From assembly GCA_026706445.1 (NCBI GenBank), contig JAPOYT010000204.1:1-47582 (forward strand): a stretch of 47,582 nt of DNA, read 5' to 3'. Source of the stretch: Chloroflexota bacterium (GTDB lineage: Bacteria; Chloroflexota; Anaerolineae; Aggregatilineales; Phototrophicaceae). The notes beneath the pieces were generated by a model. That model was not told the origin of the DNA, ran no database searches, and worked only from the letters and a program-made list of their open reading frames with translations. This document shows positions 16,551 to 25,617 of the stretch, piece by piece. Both the position numbers and the translations under genes were made by a program. How positions within the stretch are numbered: position 1 is the stretch's first letter; each line of letters starts with the position of its first letter.

Positions 16551-18097
16551 GTTGCGCCTTTAATTTGCAGGTCGATTCTGATCGGGAGCATTGGCATCCG
16601 CGCCAGACCCTTCGGATACAAGTTCAATACCGGCGGAACGAAGGCCGATAGCTCGGTTTTCGCCAAGAGCAGGGCAAGGGCTTCGTCGAGGCTTAGTCCT
16701 GCTAGCGCCGCGCGCAGGGCGCCTAAGTCCAATTCGGATCTTGCGCTTGCGCTTGTGGCAGCGGTGAATTGGACTTTCCCGTTTACGCGCCCGATTGTGA
16801 AGGGACCGCGGGAGTATTCAATTGAATCGCCGACCAAGATCTTGTCTGGCGGCAGATTCGCTTTGAGGCTGCCGACTGCGACTTGCCTGGCGTAGCGATC
16901 GTCGATGGCAAGGGCAGCAACCACCGCGCGCATAGACAATGAAAGTTCGCTGGTCATGGCGCCGACATCGGCCGAATATCTAATCCATTCTTTGCGCTCT
17001 TCGTCGACGCCCAGCGACTCGATGACAATCACTTGGCTTTCGGGCAGTGTTGCGCGCATCTGCTCAAAAGCGAGCGACTGCAACTGTATGCGTACACTTT
17101 CGAGCAGGCGGACCTTGTCGACCTCGGCGACGACCTTGACGCTGGGCGCCCCGCCGCCAGCGGCTGGCGCCAAATTGATGACTGATACCTTTTCCGCCAG
17201 CGCGCCGATCACGGTATTGATCATGCCGGCGCTGACATTTCCGATGCTGCCGCGGTAGCCTTCCCTCGCCTGGACGGTCGCATCAACGCTGCGCCCGATG
17301 CCGCCCGGCACGACGATTTCGGCCACGGTCTCAAAGAGGATCGGCTCGCCGGCGCTGGTGCCTAAAATCGTCTTCGCAGGAATGATCGCGAGCGCATTGC
17401 CCAGATTGGTAAAAGTCACGATGCCAGCTGCCGAGACGCTATCCAGCGGGAAGATACCGCTCGCGGGTATTGTTGCGGTGGTTTCCACCGTTTCGCGGAG
17501 CGTCAAGGCGGGAATGACGCCTTGTTCCAGATTGACCGCATTCGCTTTGCTGTCGGCGAGGATGTCAACGACCGCGACGATTTCTTGTTCGGCCAGGGTC
17601 AGCTCAACGACTGCGCTCGGGATAACGACGTAGAAAGCGCTGCCGATTACGCCGATGAGCAGCGCAAGGACGACGATTCGCTCGATGGCAGCGCGCCAGG
17701 TAGAACCCCGTTTGCGCCGCTCGATGCGATCGGCGATGATGGCGAGGTCCTCCGTCTGCAGATCGGGGCTCGGCTTGTGATAGCGGGGCAGGAAGCGTTT
17801 TTGCCGGCCCCGTTTCCAGCGTTCGACTTGGCTGGCTTCGATGGAGGCAAAGCAGCTGATATTCAGCTCGGCGGCGTGCGCTGTAATGGCTTTGTCCTTA
17901 GAGACGAGCGCCAACTGAATTGCGCGGCGATCGGCATCGCGCTGAATCAGCACGATGTCCAGTTTGCGCCCGAGCGGTTTGCCGTCCGAGGGCCAAATGA
18001 GCAGGACGCGGCGGCCGCGAAGGCTTGCCAGTCGTTCGCGTACGGTGACGACAGTATCGGTCGGCGTAAGCTGGAGGCGCTCAATTTCTGGTGGCAT
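16547..18097 (-). CDS. Baseplate J-like domain membrane protein
   Basis: A 516-residue protein with one membrane segment (about 149-168, IVVLALLIGVIGSAFYVVIP). The N-terminal cytoplasmic part (1-110) contains RVLLIWPSDGKPLGRKLDIVLIQ and LVSKDKAITAHAAELNISCF. The long outer part has a region resembling the baseplate J/gp47 fold (PGGIGRSVDATVQAREG, then RGSIGNVSAGMINTV). I infer this similarity from memory of Chloroflexota annotations. No other phage-tail gene is present, so an injection machine is not supported; a cell-envelope role is more likely. It lies between alaS (60 bases) and ruvX (4-base overlap). The ATG at 18097 is chosen over the TTG just before it. Confidence 0.8.
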   Translation of the reverse strand: MPPEIERLQLTPTDTVVTVRERLASLRGRRVLLIWPSDGKPLGRKLDIVLIQRDADRRAIQLALVSKDKAITAHAAELNISCFASIEASQVERWKRGRQKRFLPRYHKPSPDLQTEDLAIIADRIERRKRGSTWRAAIERIVVLALLIGVIGSAFYVVIPSAVVELTLAEQEIVAVVDILADSKANAVNLEQGVIPALTLRETVETTATIPASGIFPLDSVSAAGIVTFTNLGNALAIIPAKTILGTSAGEPILFETVAEIVVPGGIGRSVDATVQAREGYRGSIGNVSAGMINTVIGALAEKVSVINLAPAAGGGAPSVKVVAEVDKVRLLESVRIQLQSLAFEQMRATLPESQVIVIESLGVDEERKEWIRYSADVGAMTSELSLSMRAVVAALAIDDRYARQVAVGSLKANLPPDKILVGDSIEYSRGPFTIGRVNGKVQFTAATSASARSELDLGALRAALAGLSLDEALALLLAKTELSAFVPPVLNLYPKGLARMPMLPIRIDLQIKGAT

Positions 18098-18157
18098 CAA
18101 GTACGAGTATACGCCGAGTTGGATTCAGCGTCCGACGGAACGTAAGAAAAACTAGCC

Positions 18158-21142
18158 TCAGGCGTCGGCGATGAGGCCGCGGGCGGCATCCAGCGCGGCT
18201 TGGATTTTGCTGCTGTCGACGCCGCCGGCTTGCGCCATCTGGGGTCTTCCGCCGCCACCGCCGCCGACGATGCGAGCGATCGGCTTGATGATGTCGCCAG
18301 CGCGAATGCCGTCTTTAACCAACGCGTCTGATACAGCCACGACGATTTGTGGTTTTCCGTCAATGTCGCTGGCGAGAACCATGACGCCATTGTCGACGCG
18401 ATTGCGGAACCAATCCGTCATTTCGCGCATGGTTTCCATGGGTGTGCCGTCCAATTGCGCGACCAGGGCTTGCACCCCGTCCAAGCTTTCCAACTGCTGG
18501 TCGATCAACCTGTTGAAGCTGTGGCGCGCCAGCTTTCGCTGCAGGTCTTCAATCTCGCGCCTCGCCTCGCTGAGTTCGGTTTGGAGGCCAGTGATCCGCT
18601 CCGGGGCTTGCATTGGCAGCGCGCCGAGTTGTCGGGCAACGGTGTTCAGCGTTTCCAGTTTCGCTTGCAAGTATGCGGCTGCAGCGTGACCGGTGAGCGC
18701 CTCGACACGCCGAATGCCGGCGCTAACGCTGCCTTCGCTGGTGATGACAAAGCTGCCAATTTCGGCGGTATGGTTCACGTGTAGTCCGCCACATAATTCG
18801 TAACTATACCGTTGGACGTCATCTTCAATGATGACGGTGCGGACGGTGTCGCCGTATTTCTCACCGAAAAGCGCCATCGCGCCTTCTCTTTGCGCCTGCT
18901 GAAGTGATTTGGCGTCATCGGTTACGGGGTAATTCCTTAGAATTGCGCCGCTGATCGCCGCGGATACAGCAGCCAGTTCCTTATCGGAGACTTTTTCCGG
19001 ATGCGAAAAGTCGAAGCGCAGCCGTTCGGGCGCGACGAGCGAGCCACGTTGCTGCACGTGCGCCCCCAACTGGTTGCGAAGGGCGGCATGCAGCAGGTGG
19101 GTCGCGGTGTGATTGCGGGTGATGTCCTTGCGGCGCGCGCGATCGACTTGAGCGGCAGCGGCATCGCCGACCGATGGATTGCCTTCGACCACTTCGCCGA
19201 TGTGGATGATCAGACCGACGACGGGCTGTTTCATCGCTTCTACTTCAATGATCCAGCCGTCGCCAGTGATCGTGCCAGTATCGCTGACTTGACCGCCGGC
19301 TTCGACATAGAAATGGGTTTCGGCGAGGACAATTTCTACTTTTTCGCCAAGCATGGCGGAATTCACGCGACGCCCCTCCTGCAGCAAGGCGAGCGCCGAA
19401 GAGTTGGTCGGCGAATCGCTGTAGGGATTGTAGGCAAAGCCGCTCGCGAGAAGTTGCCCGGCTGCTTGCAAATCAGCGAGGAGCGCGCGGTAAAAGTCGC
19501 CGGATTCGATTTCGCCCATGGCTTGCCCGCCACCGCTGATAAGCGCATGTTCGGCCTCGGCGGCGGCGAAGCCGGCTTCGTCGACAGTCAAAGCATGTTC
19601 CTCGGCGACGTCTTTAGTGACTTGGAAGGGTAGGCCCAGAGTTGCTTTGAGATAGAAGGCTTTCTGGCCATTTATCTCTTGACTCGCGTTCTTCAGCGCT
19701 TGCCGCATGTCAGGTATGTTAGCGGTTTCCGGATTTATGTGCTCAATGGCCTTACCGAAAATCCGACGGAATTCCTCGTCATGTTTGCGAAGCGAGTGCG
19801 AGATGTTGGGAATGCCGCTTTGATCAAGTCCTCGAGGGGGGTTCAGAATATCGGCTACAGTGTTACTGATATCTAATCTGGAGCGCTCTAGCTGATCGGC
19901 CACTTGATGGGAGACATCACGGGCGTAGTGGATAAGCTGCTCCTCTGAAAGAGCCGTGGAGATTTGAATCAGTTCTTGACTCTCTTGAAGCATATCATCC
20001 AGTTCATTTAGGCCGCGATCCATGGTGCGTTGGAAGCGTTCTTCTTCCAGGGTGATGATGCGTTTGATGTATTCGGCGTCCTCGACGAGCTTGCCGTAAT
20101 GCTCGCCCATGATGTCGATTACGGAATCGGCGATTTGAGCGAGGAAGGGGCGGTCGAAGCCGATTTCGCGGCCGAAGCGGGCGGCGCGACGAATCACGAT
20201 ACGGGGGATGGCGGCGCGTCCTTTGGCGCCGGGCATGACGCCGTCGCTGATGAGGAAGACAGCCGCGCGGATGTGATCGGCGATGACGCGGTAAGGCACG
20301 ATGTTGGCGTCGCGTTCGGCGTCGCTGTGGCCGGTGAGTTCTTGGGTTCGCTCGATGATGGGCGTGAAGAGGTCGGTTTCGTAGTTGGCTTCGACGCTTT
20401 GCAGAATGGTCAGGATGCGTTCAAAGCCCATGCCGGTATCGACGCCGGGCGCTGGCAGGGGGACATCCCATTTCCCGCTGTGATCGGGATCGGCTTGCTG
20501 GCGATTGAATTGCATGAAAACCAGGTTCCAGATTTCCAGGAAGCGATCGTCTTCGGCTTGCAGCAAGGCGATCACGTCGTCGTCGCCTTGTTGCGGAAAC
20601 TTGTCCCAGTGGATTTCGGTGTTTGGTCCGCAGGGACCGGTATCAGCCATTTGCCAGAAATTGGTGGACGGTCCCATGCGGGCGACGCGCTTGGGGTTGA
20701 TGCCGACTTCGTTCACCCAACAGTCGTAGGATTCGTCGTCATTTTCATAGATGGTGACTGCCAGCCGGTCAGCCGGAAGCTTGTATATCGCCGTCAACAA
20801 TTCGAAAGCGTATTTGATGGCATCGCGCTTGAAATAATCGCCGAAGCTGAAATTGCCCAGCATTTCAAAGAAGGTGTGATGGCGCGGCGATGGGCCGACG
20901 TTTTCCAGGTCGTTGTGCTTGCCGCTGACGCGCATGCACTTTTGCGAAGTTGCAGCGCGCTGGTAATCGCGCTTGTCGTGGCCGAGGAATACGTCCTTGA
21001 ATTGCACCATGCCGGCGTTGACGAAAAGCAGCGTGGGGTCATCGGCGGGAACCAACGAAGATGACGCGACCGATCGGTGGTCCTTTTCTGCGAAAAAGTC
21101 GAGAAAGGTTTGCCGTACTTCGGCGCTGCTCATCTTATCCAT
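18158..21142 (-). CDS. alaS: Alanyl-tRNA synthetase with a large internal insertion
   Basis: Charges tRNA-Ala; 994 residues, longer than the usual 870-890. Aminoacylation core: FVNAGMVQFKDVFLG, PSPRHHTFFEMLGNFSFGDYF and DTGMGFERI. Editing domain: HTATHLLHAALR with CGGLHVNH zinc ligands. C-Ala domain: GGGGGGRPQMAQAGG near the end. About 100 residues (roughly 388-490) are inserted between LEEERFQRTMDRGLNELDDM and INGQKAFYLKATLGLPFQVT, where typical AlaRS has only a short linker. ATG at 21142 is chosen because AAGGA lies 7 bases upstream; an ATG five codons earlier lacks a ribosome site. It is divergent from tyrS and heads alaS, baseplate-J-like gene, ruvX. Confidence 0.96.
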   Translation of the reverse strand: MDKMSSAEVRQTFLDFFAEKDHRSVASSSLVPADDPTLLFVNAGMVQFKDVFLGHDKRDYQRAATSQKCMRVSGKHNDLENVGPSPRHHTFFEMLGNFSFGDYFKRDAIKYAFELLTAIYKLPADRLAVTIYENDDESYDCWVNEVGINPKRVARMGPSTNFWQMADTGPCGPNTEIHWDKFPQQGDDDVIALLQAEDDRFLEIWNLVFMQFNRQQADPDHSGKWDVPLPAPGVDTGMGFERILTILQSVEANYETDLFTPIIERTQELTGHSDAERDANIVPYRVIADHIRAAVFLISDGVMPGAKGRAAIPRIVIRRAARFGREIGFDRPFLAQIADSVIDIMGEHYGKLVEDAEYIKRIITLEEERFQRTMDRGLNELDDMLQESQELIQISTALSEEQLIHYARDVSHQVADQLERSRLDISNTVADILNPPRGLDQSGIPNISHSLRKHDEEFRRIFGKAIEHINPETANIPDMRQALKNASQEINGQKAFYLKATLGLPFQVTKDVAEEHALTVDEAGFAAAEAEHALISGGGQAMGEIESGDFYRALLADLQAAGQLLASGFAYNPYSDSPTNSSALALLQEGRRVNSAMLGEKVEIVLAETHFYVEAGGQVSDTGTITGDGWIIEVEAMKQPVVGLIIHIGEVVEGNPSVGDAAAAQVDRARRKDITRNHTATHLLHAALRNQLGAHVQQRGSLVAPERLRFDFSHPEKVSDKELAAVSAAISGAILRNYPVTDDAKSLQQAQREGAMALFGEKYGDTVRTVIIEDDVQRYSYELCGGLHVNHTAEIGSFVITSEGSVSAGIRRVEALTGHAAAAYLQAKLETLNTVARQLGALPMQAPERITGLQTELSEARREIEDLQRKLARHSFNRLIDQQLESLDGVQALVAQLDGTPMETMREMTDWFRNRVDNGVMVLASDIDGKPQIVVAVSDALVKDGIRAGDIIKPIARIVGGGGGGRPQMAQAGGVDSSKIQAALDAARGLIADA

Positions 21143-21215
21143 TGGTGAATCCTTCATGTTGAATCGAAGTGAAGAGCAAACTATTCAAGTTGCCGCAGGT
21201 CTTTACGCCCAGAGA

Positions 21216-21221
21216 ATTATA
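21216..21221 (-). promoter_or_regulatory. -10 box for alaS
   Basis: A perfect TATAAT on the minus strand, about 75 bases before the alaS ATG. The -35 region is weak (TGTTCA at 21239-21244, 17-base spacer). It lies in the 163-bp alaS-tyrS divergent gap. Confidence 0.4.
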
Positions 21222-21258
21222 GCCAGCGCCCATGAGACTGAACAGGGGCGCGTCGCTA

Positions 21259-21267
21259 TGGTATACT
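21259..21267 (+). promoter_or_regulatory. Extended -10 promoter for tyrS
   Basis: TGG directly precedes TATACT (21262-21267), an extended -10 arrangement that compensates for a missing -35. The leader to the tyrS ATG is about 32 bases. I saw no T-box. Confidence 0.4.
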
Positions 21268-21305
21268 GGCGCTGTGCAAGCTGCCCATTCATACGGGAAT
21301 GCGAG

Positions 21306-22559
21306 ATGGCGACGATAGAAGAACAAGTCGAAGTGTTGATGTCCGGCGCCGCCTATGGCAATGCCGCGACGCGCGAGAATATGGCGAAAGACCTGCGCGA
21401 GCGTTTGCATGAATGTGAACGCGAGCGGCGTCCGCTGCGGGTTTACTGCGGCTACGACCCGCGCACATCGGATCTGCATTTGGGACACACGATAACCATG
21501 CGCAAATTGCGGCAGTTCCAGGATTTTGGGCACGATGTGACCTTCCTGGTGGGCACGTTTACCAGCTTGATCGGCGACCCGTCGGACAAGGATTCGGCGC
21601 GCGATCAACTGACGATGCAGAATGTGGAAGATAACGCGCGCACTTATGCCGAGCAGGCTTTCAAGATATTGGATGAAGAGCGGACGCGGGTGCGCCGCAA
21701 TGACGAATGGCTGGCGCCGCTGGATTTCGCCGATATCATCCGCCTTGCGAGCCACTTCACTGTGCAGCAGTTTCTGGTGCGGGAGAACTTCGCCAAACGC
21801 ATCGAAGACGAAAAGGCGATCTACCTGCATGAATTCTTTTATGCGCTGATGCAAGCCTATGACGCGGTGGCGCAGGAAGCTGATGTTCAGGTTGGCGGGC
21901 AGGATCAGCTGTTCAATATCTTGGTGGCCGGGCGCAAATTGCAGACTGGTTTGGGGCAGAAACCGCAGATCGCCATCATCATGGGCGAGAGCCTGCCGGG
22001 AACTGATGGCGAGATCAAGATGTCCAAGAGTTTGGGCAATCATATTCCGCTGCTGTCGGAACCTTGGGATATGTTTGGCAAGGTGATGAGCCTGCCGGAC
22101 AAGGCGATGGGAGTCTACCACAAGCTGATTTTGGGCTGGACGCCGGCGCAAGTTGCGGCGCTTGAGGCGGACTTGCGTTCGGGCGCGGCGCATCCCAATG
22201 AGACGAAGATGCGCCTGGCGCGTAAAATCGTGGGGATCTTCCACAGTCCGGAGGATGCGGAGGCGGCGCAGTCGCGTTGGGATGAGGTGTTCCGCGGTGG
22301 CGCGGGCGTACCGGATGACATTAGAGAGGCGGAGCTGACCGCCGAAGAAGAAGTTCGCGATATACTGGTTCGGCTCAAAATGGTGAACAGTCGGGGCGAA
22401 GCGCGACGCCTGATCCAACAGAATGGCGTGCGCTTGAACGAGGCCAAGGTGGACAGCCTGCAAGCATCGGTGAGGCCGGAAATGCTGCCGGCGGTGCTGC
22501 AAGTCGGCAAGCGCCAGTTTGTGCGACTGGTTCGAGCAAGCAGCGACGGCGGCGCGTAG
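21306..22559 (+). CDS. tyrS: Tyrosyl-tRNA synthetase
   Basis: Class I synthetase that charges tRNA-Tyr; 417 residues. Seen: RVYCGYDPRTSDLHLGHTIT (HLGH, the HIGH motif), TFTSLIGDPSDKDSAR, and QVGGQDQLFNI in the tyrosine pocket. KMSKSLGNHI is intact. A C-terminal S4 domain follows (VNSRGEARRLIQQNGVRLNE). The layout fits the bacterial TyrS group with a C-terminal S4 domain. The ATG at 21306 (MATIEEQVEVL) has GGGA about 10 bases upstream; the frame stays open much further upstream, but that part overlaps alaS. It is followed directly by the CoA-transferase-like gene, so the two probably share a transcript. Confidence 0.96.
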   Translation: MATIEEQVEVLMSGAAYGNAATRENMAKDLRERLHECERERRPLRVYCGYDPRTSDLHLGHTITMRKLRQFQDFGHDVTFLVGTFTSLIGDPSDKDSARDQLTMQNVEDNARTYAEQAFKILDEERTRVRRNDEWLAPLDFADIIRLASHFTVQQFLVRENFAKRIEDEKAIYLHEFFYALMQAYDAVAQEADVQVGGQDQLFNILVAGRKLQTGLGQKPQIAIIMGESLPGTDGEIKMSKSLGNHIPLLSEPWDMFGKVMSLPDKAMGVYHKLILGWTPAQVAALEADLRSGAAHPNETKMRLARKIVGIFHSPEDAEAAQSRWDEVFRGGAGVPDDIREAELTAEEEVRDILVRLKMVNSRGEARRLIQQNGVRLNEAKVDSLQASVRPEMLPAVLQVGKRQFVRLVRASSDGGA

Positions 22560-22563
22560 GGCA

Positions 22564-23388
22564 TTGCCTAGCAAAAGCAACTATTCCATTGACGAGCTCA
22601 TCTGCGTTTGCATTTCGCGGCAGGTGCGGGATGGCGATGTTTGGGCGCAGGGCATCAACACGCCCTTGGTCGCCGCTGGGCTGATTCTGGGCAAGATTCG
22701 ATACGCGCCGCGCGCGCGTTTCACCTCGGCGATCGGTCAAGCGCTGGTGCAGGATTGGGGTCCGCTCGGCATTGCCGACATCGAGAAGCTGTGGGTGGGC
22801 AAAGGATTGATCCATCTGGGCTTCGCGGCGGGGGCGGCGGAGATTCTGCCCAAGTTTCAGCCCAAGGAGTTCTTCCGGCCGGCGCAGGTGGATCAGCAGG
22901 GCAATATGAACAATATCGCCTTTGGCAAGGATTATCGCAAGCCACGCCTGCGACTGCCCGGCAGCGGCGGCATTCCCGATGTTACGCCGAATTACGACCA
23001 TACTTATTTGTACGTGCCGCGTCACTCGCGGCTGACCTTCGCGCGAAAGATCGATTTCATCAGCGGGCTGGGGCATGTGCCGCATCGTCAGCGCGGCGGC
23101 GGTCCGCGTTATATGATCACGGATCTGGGTCAGTTTGATTGGGCTGAAGGCCGGATGCGGCTGACGAGCGCTCATCCGGGCGTTGAGTTGGAGCAGGTCG
23201 CGCGAAAGACCGCATTCGAGCTGGATGTCGCCGCTGACCTCGGAGAAACGGGTCCGCCCGATGAGGAGGATTTGCGGCTGCTGCGCGAAGAGATTGATCC
23301 ACTGGATACGCGGAAGCTGGAGACTTTGGGTGGCGCGGCGCGGAAAGAATTGCTGCGAGAGATTCTGCGGCGCGAGGCGGCGCCTTAA
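22564..23388 (+). CDS. CoA-transferase family protein, beta-subunit-like
   Basis: A 274-residue protein of the class I CoA-transferase fold (beta-like, as in GctB/IpdB). Seen: a nucleotide-fold start (DELICVCISRQVRDGDVWAQG), VDQQGNMNNIAFG, LRLPGSGGIPDVTP, and FARKIDFISGLGH, which parallel the family's VD..GN.N, GSGG and (V)DF.(T)(S/T)xGH motifs. The catalytic Glu of true CoA-transferases (ENG in beta subunits) is not visible, as in the IpdB type. The alpha-like partner (26941-27774) is 3.5 kb away. Start is uncertain: TTG 22564 gives a near-zero gap after tyrS, while ATG 22519 would overlap tyrS by 41 bases. Confidence 0.8.
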   Translation: MPSKSNYSIDELICVCISRQVRDGDVWAQGINTPLVAAGLILGKIRYAPRARFTSAIGQALVQDWGPLGIADIEKLWVGKGLIHLGFAAGAAEILPKFQPKEFFRPAQVDQQGNMNNIAFGKDYRKPRLRLPGSGGIPDVTPNYDHTYLYVPRHSRLTFARKIDFISGLGHVPHRQRGGGPRYMITDLGQFDWAEGRMRLTSAHPGVELEQVARKTAFELDVAADLGETGPPDEEDLRLLREEIDPLDTRKLETLGGAARKELLREILRREAAP

Positions 23389-25188
23389 CTAGCGCGCGGC
23401 GATACGCCAATCGCCAATCCCGCGGAAGCGATCGGCCGGCGATGTTAGGTAACCCAGCCGTATTCCTTCAATCTCCGCACCAACGATGAATGTGAAAAGC
23501 GGGTAATAGAGTGGGATCGCAATCGCCTCTTCGGCGAATGCTTCCTGAAAGTTCTGCTGGAGAAGGGCGCGGCGACCGCTATACGTCTCGCGGCGCGCCC
23601 GCTCAATCAATTCGGCGATTTCGTGGTTGGAGACGGCGCCGTAGTTTCGCCCGTTGTCTAACTGGGCAGGATGCCAATAGCGATAGAGGTCGAAGTCGCC
23701 ACCAATTCGCATTGTAGCAATAGCCGAGTCGAATCGACCGGTCGTCAGTCGATTCGCAAGTTCGTTGGCGCCGACTGCTTCTACCTCCACTTGGAATCCA
23801 AGCCGACTCCATTGCGAGGCGATGTCGGCGGCAAGCTGGCGCAGTGGCTTCGAGTCTTCAATCAACAGGCTGAAGCGGATACCAGGGTCGGCGGCAGCGT
23901 CTTCGTCGGATTCGGGGACTGATTCTCCCCCCGGGTCGCCGGGCGCAATTCGAGCCGCGTCCAATAGGGCAAGCGCCCGCTCGAGGTCATGGGCTAGCCA
24001 AAATGGATTAGGCCGATAGACGGACGAGCCCGGCGAATATGGGCTGTCGGCGTAGGCGAATTCCGCGCCTAGATTCATTCGTATTCGCTCCGGCGCATCG
24101 AGGCTAAGCGAGAGCGCTTGGCGCAGACGGCGCTCGGCGAAAATCGATTGCTTCCAATTGAAAATAATCATCGTGACCGAAGAATCGGTTAGCGTGTAGA
24201 CTTGACTGTTCGGCAAGGTCAGCAGTTGGCCGCGCGAGGCGAGGTTGGCCAAGGCGCTGAGTTCGCCGGAGGCGTAGGCCGCGATCGCCGCTTCGCCGCT
24301 GGGGAAGAGACGAAAACTCAAGCGCGGCAGGTGGTAGCGTCCCTGCGCTTCTTGGCGCTCAAGAAATACCGGCGACCGCGCAAGTTCGACCGACGCAATG
24401 GAGTTTTCCGAGTCCAGGCGCAATCCGGCAAGTTGATAAGGACCGGTTCCGATTGGCGACAAGTTAAAGGGGTGCTGAGCCAGGTCCGTCACTGCCGTGC
24501 CGCGCAAGGCCTGTTCGGGCAAGATGCCAATTGTCAGGAGGTGGGTAAAACTGCTCAGTGGCTGCGCCAAGCGAAAGCGCAAGAGATAGTCGTCAAGTCT
24601 TTGGACCTCGACTGTGCCCCAGAACTCTCCGACAGTCGAAATTTTGCCGTAGGCCGGATCGCCGAGCAGCGACATGGTGTAGATGACATCATCGGCGCTG
24701 AAGGGCAGGCCATTTTGCCAACGAATGTCTTCACGGAGTTTGACGACATATTCAATGCCGTCCGACGAGATGACGAGGCGCTCGGCCAGCCGCGGCACGA
24801 CTTCGCCATATTCGTTTGTCCCGAATAGTCCCTCGAAGATCAGACTGGAAATGTCACGGTCAACCGCGTTCAAATGGGCGAAGAGCGGATTCAAGCGGCG
24901 AATTGCGCCAACAAGTCCTTCGCGGTAGGCGGGATCGGAAGTGTTGGGTGCATGGTTAATGGCTTGCTGCGCAACGTCCGCAGCCGACGTAGGCGGCGAA
25001 TCGATAAGCGCGGTATTGGTCGAAGTCATTGCCACGAGCGCGGCCGGCGTTGGAGATATGGGTTTAGACTGGCTGGATTGGCGATTTAGGCGAAACAAGG
25101 CGCCGCTTAGGAATAGCAAAAGCGCAAGAATCAGGGCTATCAGTTGCCAGCGAAAGCCGCGAAACATGTTGAGTGTCTCAGTACCCAT
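23389..25188 (-). CDS. ABC-type peptide-binding protein (family 5)
   Basis: A 599-residue extracytoplasmic solute-binding protein of the oligopeptide/nickel class (SBP_bac_5). Seen: a membrane anchor near residues 14-32 (WQLIALILALLLFLSGALF), a Ser/Thr/Pro-rich stretch (36-85), then the binding fold beginning YREGLVGAIRRLNPLFA. Family motifs include ISSLIFEGLFGTNEYGEVVPRLAERL and LREDIRWQNGLPFSADDVIY. No permease or ATPase gene lies nearby, so it either works with a distant ABC system or acts otherwise. The start at 25188 has AGGG upstream. Its stop codon directly abuts that of the converging CoA-transferase gene. It is 76 bases after secG. Confidence 0.9.
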   Translation of the reverse strand: MGTETLNMFRGFRWQLIALILALLLFLSGALFRLNRQSSQSKPISPTPAALVAMTSTNTALIDSPPTSAADVAQQAINHAPNTSDPAYREGLVGAIRRLNPLFAHLNAVDRDISSLIFEGLFGTNEYGEVVPRLAERLVISSDGIEYVVKLREDIRWQNGLPFSADDVIYTMSLLGDPAYGKISTVGEFWGTVEVQRLDDYLLRFRLAQPLSSFTHLLTIGILPEQALRGTAVTDLAQHPFNLSPIGTGPYQLAGLRLDSENSIASVELARSPVFLERQEAQGRYHLPRLSFRLFPSGEAAIAAYASGELSALANLASRGQLLTLPNSQVYTLTDSSVTMIIFNWKQSIFAERRLRQALSLSLDAPERIRMNLGAEFAYADSPYSPGSSVYRPNPFWLAHDLERALALLDAARIAPGDPGGESVPESDEDAAADPGIRFSLLIEDSKPLRQLAADIASQWSRLGFQVEVEAVGANELANRLTTGRFDSAIATMRIGGDFDLYRYWHPAQLDNGRNYGAVSNHEIAELIERARRETYSGRRALLQQNFQEAFAEEAIAIPLYYPLFTFIVGAEIEGIRLGYLTSPADRFRGIGDWRIAAR

Positions 25189-25264
25189 AACAGCGCCCTG
25201 CCACTGTAGCGGAACGCTGCTGAATTATCGACTCTTTTGTTGACCGATGAGTATGCCGGCGCGG

Positions 25265-25492
25265 CTAGCCTGGCGTTGCCACGGCGAAAAGCGCGATGCC
25301 GAGGAAGGCAATCGACAGGAAAATGGTGATGCGGAAGAGCGTTTTCTCCAAGCCACGACGAGTCCGCGCGATGCCACCGCCGGCGTCGCCGCCCAGCAAG
25401 CTGCCAAGCGCGCCGCCTTTGACTTGCAGCAAGATCAAGATAATTAGCGCGATCGACAGAACTATGGACGTAATTTGTAAGGCGATCGCCAT
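25265..25492 (-). CDS. secG: Preprotein translocase subunit SecG
   Basis: A 75-residue protein with two hydrophobic segments (ITSIVLSIALIILILLQVKG and LFRITIFLSIAFLGIALFAV) and the intervening loop LGSLLGGDAGGGIARTRRGLEKTL. The loop is the conserved SecG region (usually F.G.....RTRG.E). It assists SecYEG-dependent export. It precedes the peptide-binding protein and follows the S41 protease on the same strand. Confidence 0.92.
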   Translation of the reverse strand: MAIALQITSIVLSIALIILILLQVKGGALGSLLGGDAGGGIARTRRGLEKTLFRITIFLSIAFLGIALFAVATPG

Positions 25493-25617
25493 GCGCCGAC
25501 TCCCCGCGTAACTTCAAATCGAATACAAGCGAATTATAGCAGCGAAGAGCGGCCTTGGCTAGCGTGAAATGTTCGGGGGCGCCAGCTCTCCGCTTCATAG
25601 TAGGATTCCCGACACAG

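Noticed and set aside
16547..18097. A prophage or contractile injection system suggested by the baseplate-J-like gene
   Set aside because: No tail tube, sheath, spike, capsid or integrase gene is present, and the neighbours are alaS and ruvX.
20030..21064. A 344-codon plus-strand frame opposite alaS
   Set aside because: The conserved AlaRS motifs prove the minus strand; this is an antisense shadow.
21135..22580. A 481-codon minus-strand frame opposite tyrS
   Set aside because: TyrRS motifs (HLGH, KMSKS) are on the plus strand. The antisense frame reads as His/Arg/Gln-rich, typical of reverse-complement shadows.
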